Shown piece after piece: positions 54,101-64,000 of a stretch of 64,000 bases of DNA. Origin of the DNA: Dicaeum eximium (lineage: Eukaryota > Chordata > Aves > Passeriformes > Dicaeidae). Both the position numbers and the translations under genes were made by a program. The stretch spans positions 124,359-188,358 of the forward strand of contig VWZP01005323.1 of assembly GCA_013396995.1 (NCBI GenBank), read 5' to 3'. A model generated the notes under the pieces. It searched no databases. It was not told where the DNA came from and saw nothing but the letters and a program-made list of their open reading frames with translations. Each line of letters opens with the position of its first letter. Positions within the stretch are counted from its first letter, which is position 1.

Positions 54101-54833
54101 GACCCCGTTCCAAACCCAGGCCCTTTCATTTGCAGAGCACAGGAGCTGTGCTGCAGCCCTGGCCATGCACCTGTCACCCTCTCCCTTTCAGCAACCCGAC
54201 CCAGGGCCACCACGCCAGAACGCACTCACATCCTGTCCCAGCCCCAGGGACACTGAGGCACGCAGGGCAGGAATGCTGAGCTGCACCAAGACTCGCTGCT
54301 GACGTTGGGATGTGGGGAAAATAAACCCCAAAGCCTTTCCAGGCTGGCACCAAAGACAACACCCCAGCCAGCTCACGTTCCCTCCTTCCTGGCAGTGTAG
54401 GGACATGGTAACTGATCAGTGCCCCACTGCAGAAATCCAAGTCCTTATCCCCACTCCCTGCCCAGAAAATAACATCACCAGGGGTGATTCACTGTCCCTC
54501 AACACAAGAAAAAAAAAAGGACCGGAACTCAGATACTAGTTATGGATACAGCATAAATAGGGGATTACAAATTGAGCACGCCTGGAACACCCAGTGCATG
54601 TCCTTACTGGACATGTGGGCGACCATCAGCACCAAGCACAGGGAGTTCAGCTTGATCAGGCTCTGGGATCTGCTCTGATTCAGGCAGGGACATGCACATG
54701 ACCCCACACTGCTGCTGAAATCTGCAATCTCTGCTGCTCCTTGGAGCAAGAACCAGGACATGAGGCTGGCACTTTGCAGCTGGCAGTAGAATTATTGTAG
54801 CACATCATGCCACTAGGAGATTAACAAGAAGCT

Positions 54834-54850
54834 TTTATTGATCTTTTATT
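54834..54850 (-). terminator. pair of possible polyadenylation signals
   Basis: AATAAA twice on the minus strand (54845-54850 and 54834-54839), 5 bp apart. It sits downstream of the open segments at 55.5 and 57.2 kb. Single AATAAA motifs are common in introns, so this is suggestive only. Confidence 0.25.
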
Positions 54851-55482
54851 GGTGTGAATGTCCCAAAACACCTTTAGAGCAGCCATAAATAAATAAAATA
54901 ATTCTACCCTTTGCTGAACACTTGCAGTTCTAGAGGCAGAGCCCTTCAAGTGCAATTTAGCATTGAATACAGCCCCATGTGTAACAGTGACATGAACACC
55001 ATGGGGTCTGCAATAAGTGGCTATTGGGAAGAAGTGGGATCTCAGCAGGACAAGAGCAGTCAGACAGCTGTACTTCAGTCCATAGGAGGCCACTGTACTG
55101 TGCAGCTCTGCTCCCAAGGGGAGCTTCATACATATTTTCCAGGATAAACATTTGTAAATAGTGTCTTTCAACACGTCTAAAGAAAGATTCTCGATGTCCT
55201 GTTTTCAAAAGAGAATCAGCATCTTCAAAGGCAGGGAGGCAAAGCCATTCATGCAAACAGCAGAGCTACAAGCAGTACAGTCTGGCACTCGTCTCCAGGG
55301 CTGCTGAGGTGGGTTTGCAGTAGATGTGTGCCTGCCAGGCACAGCCAGAGCCCTGCAATGCCTCCCAGCCCCGTTCCCAGGCACAGGGATCACTCACAGC
55401 CTCAGCAATCGGATCAGCCCGGGGAAACGTGATCGCCTCCATTCCCCTGCTGCGGAGGGACACGGCTCACATTCTGCCAAGA

Positions 55483-55692
55483 TCACACAAAGCAGACTGG
55501 CATCTGCCTCGGAGCCTCACAGGTCATGAAATCAATATACAGGCCACAGGAGTAATTTTGTCTCCTCTGCTCTTTGAAGAGTTCCTGCCCTTCCTTCTCC
55601 CCAGCCACAAAACCATGCTCTGGGTGGTCCCTTCCAAGACCATAAATTGACTTGTTGAAAGCCTTAGCAAAAGAAAGGTCAGATGCCCTACA
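55483..55692 (-). other. unexplained exon-like open segment
   Basis: On the minus strand an acceptor-like TTGTGTTTGTAG is followed by about 69 codons (starting ASDLSFAKAFNKSIYG, ending PVCFV) and a TGA. Two AATAAA motifs lie about 640 bp further on. I recognise no protein. It could be a terminal exon, a decayed mobile element, or chance. It does not join LAMA5 in frame from a phase-0 exon. Confidence 0.2.
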
Positions 55693-57198
55693 AACACAAA
55701 ACTGACAGTGCTGTACAACTGTCCAGACATTATTCCAAGGATATGCACACCCACACAGCTGCCTGCACCACAGCAGGCATTCATACCTCATCCAGGTGTA
55801 CTCACATTGCACAGGTTTCCCCAAAACAGCACCTGCAGATGCAGCCTGGTGTCATGGCCCAAACCTGCACCTCTGGCTACAGACTGGGGTAAAGGTGAGC
55901 TGTGGAGCTGCTGCCCTGCCCTGGGGACGGGGAATTCCCACAGGATTTCACAGTATCCTTATTCTGATGGTTGTGAAGAAGGACAAGGGGACAGAGAGCA
56001 GTGACATGACCACAGATACACCTGACAGCAACCTGCAAGACAGTTTTCAGTCTTCTTCTGTTACCTGCAAACCACACGAGAAGCTGCAATTTTGGACTGC
56101 ATCAACACACTACAAATCCCATTGCCTCAGACCCTAAAAAATAAAATCACCTTGCAGAACCCCCAATTGCCCAGCAATTTGAGAAAAGCCAGCTGTCCTA
56201 CAGGTGCTCTCAGCCTTGCCTGTTGCTGTTAAGCCACACAGCATCACTGCAGAGCAAACAGGCATTTACAGCCCCTCCTGGTTCCCTGCTCCCCTGCCCA
56301 GCTCTGGGAAGGAACAGAGATAAGGGGAGTGCTACAGAAAACACAAGGGCTTCAGAAAGCTCTGATTTAGTGGAGATAAGAGGTCTGGGTGAGTAAGCAC
56401 ACACCACTGAAATAAAGACCACTGCTGAAAGAAGGGCAGGCATATGGGATGGCACATGTCCAGGGTGGGGGCACAGCACAGGTGTGTCTGACTTCAGACG
56501 TTAAAAACCAAGTTTTTAACCAACAGCTACATTGTCATTCCCATGGCACCACATCCTGATGAAATATGTCTAACTGGCCTCCATGGAAGTGGCTCTCTGC
56601 AGATGCCTCGTGGATGTCAGAGCAGCCCAGAGTGGGCACTCACACATTTCAGGCAAAAAGCAGCACTGGTATAAAACACACAGTGTAGAGCAGCATCCTC
56701 CCCCTGAGCTGGCAATTGGTGTGTGAGCACAGCCTCATCAACAGCTCCCAGCACACTTGTACAAAGTGCACAGACCTGCTACTAAAAGTGCTGGAGAGCT
56801 TCCTTCAGCAATGAGACACACGAACAAGATGGTGGTGGAGGAAGAAAATACAGGATAAACTGGATAGAAAAATCCCATCTCCAAACACAGGGCTTGCTGT
56901 ATCAAGAGGCAATCCCATCCCTGCAGCAAGCTCAGAGCCAGAGGGAGCCTGCTAAAAACAAAACTGAGACAAGTGGGGCTCTGCAGGGCCCAAAGGAGCC
57001 CCACTCTCTCACCCAGTAACTCCAAACCAAGAGTTTCAGCTGCCAGCCCCAGGGATAACACCAGCCAGGAGGAACAGCTCAGCACAGCCCTGACTCTGAG
57101 CACACAATTCCCCTGGCTCCTTAGTAAGACACACTAATTTTTCACACTGTTAAGGGGAGAGCAAACAGCTCAGACATTTCTGTTCCTACATTAGGCTC

Positions 57199-57438
57199 TC
57201 AAGCACATTTGCTGCGTATCTTATCAGCAGCTTCAGCAGCCTTTCTGAGCTGTTTCAAGACTTTGGCCTTCAGAAACCTGGAGAGGGGGTGGAAAAACCC
57301 TCTATTCATTCTTACCAAAGCATAGCACATTTTCAAGAGGACATTCCTACCATCCAGAGCAAACAAATGCTCCCAACTGCATGTTCTATGGGTTGTTTGA
57401 GTTGTAGCAAGTAAGATCAATACAGGTTCACTGCACAA
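57199..57438 (-). other. unexplained open segment with lysine/alanine-rich tail
   Basis: An 80-codon minus-strand frame ending KAKVLKQLRKAAEAADKI and a stop. A very good acceptor (pyrimidine run then CTCTCCAG) sits inside it at about 57286. No protein family recognised and no continuation found, so it may be chance. Confidence 0.18.
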
Positions 57439-59025
57439 GGTATTTAAATATTCTTAGAGAAGTTCCTGGACCAGTTTAGAATTAAAAGGGAGAAGCCAGA
57501 CAAAAGAATACTTGTCTGTGCTTTAGACAGCTTGCAGGCTGGTTTTACACCCAGTTTTACAAGCACAGATCCATCAGTCAGGACCACAAGCCTGTTGGGA
57601 CGGGCTCTCCAGAGCATGCTGGGAGCTGTACAAATCTGGGACCTGCTCCATCCAGACATCCCAGGCTCTGCAATACTAAAAATAAAATTTAAAAAATACT
57701 ATAAAAGAGCTATAGTAAGACCCTTTTCAGTACTGCCAAAGCCTTGCTGATTTGCTATGTTTGTTAAGGAAGCCCTTGGCTAAATCACGGGCTGAAAAAA
57801 GAAACACTCAATACCCTTCCATAGGGTACAAACAGGATTTTGTCTTTGGCTGAGACTTGAAACAGCATCTGCTTCTTCTGTGGCCAACATTGAATTAGAT
57901 TTCTGTGACATTCCCAGTTTTTCTGGAGGTCCTGGGCAGGGATGTCAGGATCTCACCAGAACACAGTACATATACAGGTAAATGCCACCTGATCTGCTAT
58001 TTCAAACAGGAGCCAAATCTCATGTCCCACAGGGCACAGGGGGCAGAGCAAGGTGTTAGAGCTCAAGCCCAGGTGTCAGCCCACCACAGCAAGGACGAGC
58101 TGTCTCACCCTCTCTGTACAACACCCCAGGGCCCTGGACATCATCGCTTTGGCCACAGCATTGAGTTAAGTCTCAGACACTTCAGTTCACTCCTTTTCTT
58201 GCCATTATCAATACAGCTCTGAATCTGTGACAAAAATGACTTATGCCTTCATGGAGCAGAGCCTCCAGCTACAACACACTGAATGGTGCAGGTCAACCAG
58301 CATCTTCACCACAAACTGAATTCTACTAAAAAGCCCAGGCCTGTGGCATCTCTTAATTCAACTAAAAAAGAAACCCAAGACTGATTTTAACCTTGACAAG
58401 GCACGACTTGTACATCTGGGACACAGCAATTTCCCGTCAAAGAGAGGATTTCAGACCCAGGCTGTCTGCAACTTACCCAAGTTGTCTTTTTCTTTGCATT
58501 TATGGGATTAAAAAAAAAAAAAACCAAAACACCACATGTCATACACTTCACTTCCAGAGCTGCAGGAAATCCACTCTAAGTCGCATGCCAGCTTCAGTTC
58601 CAAGGGTTTCCTTGGGCTGTTCTCTCAGTGACAAGGAGAACAAAACAACCTTGGCAGGAGGCCATGCTACAAGAAAATATTTCCCCCAATTCCCTCGGAC
58701 GAAGTGGATATCCTGTCACAAACCTGTGTGCATGGGAAGGGTGAGGAGGGGAAGGAAATGGAAGAGGACGAATTAGCTAAAAATTGGCACAATGTGAGAG
58801 GTCTCAGCTTGCCACCACAGCCCCTGAAAGGCTTTCCATTTTAAATGGCCAAGGGCCAGTGATGAATGACTCACACAAGCCTCAGGAACTCCAAGCTCTC
58901 TAGCACCCAGAAGGAGCACACTTAAATCCTCCCATTGCTGGATTTGGAAGGGCATATGGATGCTCAAGCTCTGACACCTTATTTGTGTCTGGTTCTGAAC
59001 CCAGTTCTTGGAAGTGGCAAATGCC

Positions 59026-59069
59026 TGTCTTTCCTTGTATTTCTCAGTGTCTTTCCTTGTATTTCTCAG
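59026..59069. repeat. 22-bp perfect tandem duplication
   Basis: Two identical units (59026-59047 and 59048-59069) starting TGTCTTTCC and ending TTTCTCAG, in 5' intron sequence. Confidence 0.95.
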
Positions 59070-62000
59070 TTCACAACTTGCAGGGCCAAGTGGTTTTGGA
59101 AAGCCCCTCTCTGGATCACTGCCAGGCTGCAGATCCCACAGGTACCAAGAGGAGCCACCTCCAACAGGAAAAGTCTCCCTTACATCTTGTATTAGGTCCC
59201 TGCACCAAACCCAGCTGCACCCAGCTTCCAGCAGCACTGCCTTTCTGTAATTCCTCTGCCTGGCTCCTGCAAGCCTTGACAATGCTGGCTTTAAACCCTG
59301 GTCGTTAGCAGATTCCAACAAAGCCAAACCTGACGCATGCAAGCAGGTTTATTCTTCCAAAAATCTGCATCCCAGCCGTGCAGCACGTCAGCGTTTGTCA
59401 GCAGGTTCCGCACCGTGACTCTGCCGGGGGAGCTGGCCCAAGAGCAGCACATACCAGGGTCACAGCAGGATTAACATTCCCCCAGCACTGCTAACACCAG
59501 CACAGATCTGCAGCCACAGCGCCTGTGTGCAGTTCTTGCTGCTGTTCAGACCTACAAGGCTCACAAGAACACGGGGTTTGTCCTCACAATCCCCCCAAGC
59601 CTCCCTTGTACTTCCAACCCCATTTGCAGAAACTTGAAGCAAGCCTGCTTCAAGGCAGAAAACGACAACTGGTAGAGAAAGAAATAACCAAACCCCTTCC
59701 TGGAGTCCAGCCAAAATCTTTGTGCCCACTAAGTTTGGATGGATGCAGACTTTGCAAAAGCCTGGAATAGGATTAAGGAACAGCTTTAGCAAACAGCCAG
59801 CACAACAACAGTGAAGTCATGATGAAGGCAGCGATAGAGATTTCTGTTTGCAGTCATGAGTCTGTGTTTACAGTTTGCAACTATGTGCAAATACCAGAAA
59901 GCCATTCTTTTCCTCTTCCCATTGGGGCTTGGCATTGTGCACATTTAACTAGGTCCAAGAGATTCCTACAGCAGCATGCCAGCTGGATTTTGGGCACAGG
60001 GCATGCTCCCACAGTGATGGGAACTTGCAGGAACCCATAAATAGAGCTCAGCTGAGCGTGTGTGTGAGGGAGAGCTCTGTATCAAAACAAGCAGACAAAG
60101 AAACGGGAAAGAGAAACTAAAAAATAAATTGTTGCATTCTCAGTTTGGCTGTTTGCTTGTCCCTGCAGGGGTTACACAAACAACCACTGGCAACACTCAG
60201 GATGCCAAGCTGGAGATGCAAAGTGATTCTCAGGCAGGGCACACCAACTAGAGCAAGTTACAAACACGAGCTTTGCCAGGAAATCTGCTCCATCCAAGAT
60301 GCAATTTACAGCACACAGCTTCACAGAAAAAGCCATCAGTGATATGCAGATCTTCCAGGATAAAGGCAACTCCTTCTAAGGGAAACTGTTCTAACTTCCA
60401 CATAAGCATGTACACCATGCAACAGGGAGCTCAGCTGGGTTAACCCTGCTGGCTAAACCCAGCTTCTCCAGGTAGATGTGGCTGGGAACAAGAGGCATGG
60501 TGCTTTCCGCCACATCATCTCCCACAAATGTTTTGTTGTTTGACAGAGGGAAGGACAAGAATGTCAAACTACCATCCTAACACTGTTCTCCAGGAGCTCT
60601 GACTGACGAGTCCTGGCGAGACTTGGTGCAGCAGCATCTGCCGGCCCTGATGCCTGCTCGTCCTCTCCCTGCCTTGCCTAAGCCCTGGGGCCAGCTTGGG
60701 GTGCCTGGAGGAAACAGGCAACCTACAGTGTGGCTTCCTACACTGCACAGACAGGAGCTGGCACCATCCAGACTCACCTTCCATTAGCAGTGACCTCATG
60801 TTAACAAAGGTGTTTTTACAGTTATGCTTGTCAGGTCTTTCTGTGGGCAACAAAAATGTCATTCCTCTCATTCTTGTCAGAGTCTCTGGTGACCAAAGAA
60901 GCCCCAAACCACAGCTCAGTCCTTGCCTTGTGCAGAGTAATCCATGTGTCACTCTCAAGGCTTTGTCCTCTTCCTCCCTGGATCTCCCAGTATGACTTAT
61001 CCCTGTTCCCATCTCTCCTCTCTGACCTCCAGGATGCCTCCAGCAGCAAAACCTCAGTTACCAGCTCTGTGTGAATAGGCCACATTTCCCTAATCAGCTG
61101 GCACTGACTTGGAGTCTGCTCTTAAACCATTTAGGAAGACTCTTCCACCCCAGCACACCAGGCATGTGCCTTCCCCTTGTGTCTTCCTACTGATCTCCAT
61201 TTTAACTTGTATCAAATGGGAAGCAGTGTACCATTTACTGCACTGCTTGGCATTACACACAGGAGGGGAAGTCTGGAATTTGAAAAGCACTGAATCCAGA
61301 AAACAGGAAACTACTGAGGATCAAGGCTGGGCACAGCCTGAAGGCTCATGTTTATAACTATAATAAAAGGATAAGGCAGAGATGAATGCAGGGCTGAGCC
61401 AATTTTGGTAAAGCATCAAAAGAAAGGTGCAGGGGGCTAGAACAGGCTTGAAAGAGAGAAGCTGACTAGGCAGATGATCAAGAGTGTATTCAGCATCCTC
61501 CCTACCAGCCCTGTGGATCTGGGCCAGGACACAGTTGTGCTGGAGCTGCAGGGCAAGGACAGCTCCTGGAGCTGTGCCCCAGGAAGGAGGAAGAGCTCAC
61601 TTGAGGGGCTTCTCATCCTGACCAGGACAAGTGTCAAGAACTAAACTGGCTGTGCAATGCCACAGGGTGAGCCTGTCTCTCAGTCCCACACAAAGAGCAG
61701 GGCTGGCAGTGACTCCAGGCTCACAGCCCTCAGGAGTGTGGAGGACACGAGTTCATGGACAGATGAGCACCCACGGGGCTGAGGGATGCTCTCATTTGCT
61801 GAAAAAGTGACAGACAGAGGAGAAGGGCTGCACACAGCCAAGCCAAGAGCTACACTCAAGAAATCATTCTCTTCTGCAACAGATTTTGTAGTCATTGGTC
61901 TGGTGCTACACAGGCTCCTGCACACATGCTGTGCACAGAAACTGGAGATAAATGCAGAATTCCCATTCTGCAGGTGGGACAAACCAAAGCACAGAAAATG

Positions 62001-64000
62001 CTGAACCACTTAATGGGGTGCCAGCATGCTCTGTCAACCTCTCTGCTCCCACTGGGTACAGTGACCTTCCCAAAAAGCTCCCTGCAACATCTCTCTGAGG
62101 GGGAGAATAGCACAGAGAGGGGTCTGAGCCAGGGGTCCCACTGTGTTTGAGCCCCCCTGGCACAGCCAGGCACGGCCAGAGCTGACCCTGAGCAGGTACC
62201 CACACACCCCAGCCAGGACAGCTCCCCCTTGCCAGCCCAGCCACGCTGACACTTTCCAGGAGAACAGCAAGAAATGACCAGGCTTGCCTTGCAGCCATTC
62301 ATTACAAACTAAAGCCTCCCCTACTCCAGCCTGACCTCTGCCCAGCTCACGCTCACCCCGAGGCTCCCTCCTAATCTTTGAAGAATCCCAGGGAGTTTGA
62401 GAAGAAGGGGCAGGCTGGAGGAAATAAACTCCACAGCAGGAGACCTCACTGTCAGTCTCTTTGTTTCTCATCACACCAACGTTATAAATAGGCAACAACA
62501 CCTAGGGAGAAACTGGAGTGGAAATCTTGCATGCATTTCTTAGAACCAGCAATTATCCTTTCATCAGTCATTACCTGGAGCTGTTCAGGGGGTGAGGCTG
62601 AGGCTCATTTTAACACCTGGTTCAGGTCTAGGCAGAGCAAGCACAGCCTCTGGGAAGATTAAACTGTTGAAGCACAAGGGTCATTTGTACAGAGATGCAA
62701 AGGACAGGCAGAAACAACCTCCTCGAGGCCACAAAAGGTGCCACAATGCTGAGGGACCTGCCCTGAGCCTCCTGCTCTTCCCTGTGCTCCCAGCCTGGCA
62801 GAGGTGAGGCAGGCAGCTCTTTTGGGAATCAGATGTTACAAGTGAAATCCCTTCTGCTCACTGCAGCCCTGGAAGACTGATTTTAAGCAGTACTGGTTCA
62901 TTGCTTGAATAAACATAACATACAGTTAAAATTCACGTGTCACCCGTGATTTACCTACACCAGTATTCTGCACATCTTTTCCTTTAACAGCAACCAACAG
63001 CTGCAGCAACAAAGAAGAAAGAAGTTTCAGCCTTGGCTGCTCTGGATCCTGGAGCTTGGCATCCAATTTGGCAAGGCTGTTTGAAAAGGAGAGGATGGGT
63101 CTGCTCTTGCTGCCAGAGGAGACAAATCCCCGCTTGATTAACAACCAGACACTCCCTTCCCGCTCACCTGAGCAGCTCCCACACAGCCCTTGGAGCCAGG
63201 AATCTGGTGGAGTTGGCAGATGGCCCTTCTCGACCTTTCTGTGCTAAGTGAAAGCAAAAATCTCACTTTATCAGCACAAAAAAAAAAATTAAGTATCTGC
63301 TGGTCCAGGTCAGGGGAACTGCAGCATTGAAGAAAACAGAAGAGACTTCACAGCTAAGTTAATTTAAACAATAAAGTGTGAAATAAACTGGGAGAGAAGA
63401 TCCATCCACTTGGGCTTGGTGCCAGCTCCCAGTGCTGCACGCTGCCCCAGTCACACCTTTTCTGCCTTTCCCAGAAGAAGCACTACAAATATACACTCTG
63501 CTTCCATTTCCATTCCACATCCATGGCAAAGGACAGCAGCACTGAACACGCTCTGTAGTTCACTGTGAGCCACAGACCATCTCAGATCAGGGAACAAACA
63601 GAGATCCTGATCTACTTCTGAAGGATTTTATGGCATTGGAGAGGATTCTACTCAGGAGAAGAGACCACAGGCTCAGCTGTTCAAAGTAAAAAAGAAAGAT
63701 TTCTGCTCAGCCTACTTAATGTGCTTTATTTTTAATGCTGCTTTTGCTCCAACAGCCAGAGAACAATCTGGATAAAGAATGTCTTTGTTAGAGATTTTAC
63801 GCCCCAGCCCTTTATTTAAGGTGCAAAAGCTCACAATAAATATCACTAAGCTCTCCTACCCCTTTCCCACAGTGGTGCCCCAGCACAGTGAAGACCAAGT
63901 AGGAGTAATTACCAAATGGTTACTCCTCAGCAGTAAGAGAAGTAAAAACCATGTACAAAAGAAAATCTTAGATCCTCACCCATTCTTGCAATGCTCCACG

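Larger units (their letters stand above)
38807..64000 (-). other. LAMA5: 5' LAMA5 intron sequence, no recognised exon (25.2 kb)
   Basis: Everything beyond the first LN exon. I looked for the exon that should encode the CDICTA and GTERWWQ part of the LN domain, and for a signal peptide exon, and found neither. This is therefore read as one or more 5' introns, with the promoter further out. It is AT-richer than the exons and holds a CA repeat, an AT repeat, a 22-bp tandem duplication, A/T runs, and two exon-like open segments described separately. No rRNA, tRNA or CpG island was recognised. Confidence 0.75.

Noticed and set aside
58773..58830. WWQ on the minus strand, resembling the missing GTERWWQ of the LN domain
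   Set aside because: The surrounding residues (GLWWQAETSH) do not match the conserved LN sequence and no splice sites frame it.
38807..64000. RPS21, the gene expected next to LAMA5 in mammals
   Set aside because: No sequence resembling its start or body was found on the plus strand, so it must lie beyond the window if the order is conserved.

Overview
This is vertebrate nuclear DNA from a bird. Short GT-AG exons lie in compact introns, and there are three CR1-type LINE fragments with the typical avian 3' end. There are no bacterial-type operons. The only protein-coding gene I can recognise is on the minus strand: laminin subunit alpha-5 (LAMA5). It is called from near residue-for-residue agreement with the mammalian LAMA5 chain as I remember it.

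The window holds 54 LAMA5 coding exons, of which 53 fit in any one mRNA, between 38806 (5' side) and 69 (3' side). I traced every exon by hand. All splice sites are GT-AG and all phases join, giving an open frame of 7043 nt (2347 complete codons) that starts inside the LN domain and leaves the window inside the coiled coil. The signal peptide and first LN exons lie beyond 64000. The rest of the coiled coil and LG1-LG5 lie before position 1.

Layout, 5' to 3' of the gene (high to low coordinates): 38.8-64 kb, intron with no recognised exon; 34.25-38.8 kb, LN (polymerisation) domain; 20.06-29.5 kb, N-terminal LE (EGF-like) rod, mostly one LE unit per phase 1-1 exon; 9.4-19.9 kb, the L4b/IV'' globule; 8.2-9.6 kb, LE repeats; 6.8-7.8 kb, L4a globule; 3.6-6.4 kb, LE repeats; 0.07-3.5 kb, start of the alpha/beta/gamma coiled coil.

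The most interesting signal is in the L4b globule. Two homologous exons sit 274 bp apart (17968-18106 and 17564-17693). Both start at phase 0 and end at phase 1, both have good splice sites, and both join correctly to the same neighbours. The upstream copy looks like the mammalian LAMA5 exon. The downstream copy looks like the LAMA3 version and lacks the two cysteines and the N-glycosylation site. Including both creates a TAA at the junction, so they can only be used one at a time. They look like mutually exclusive exons giving two forms of laminin alpha-5.

Other points: a CR1 fragment ends about 8 bp from an LE-exon splice donor; a 43-bp minisatellite has three copies; and two exon-like open segments in the 25-kb 5' intron remain unexplained.
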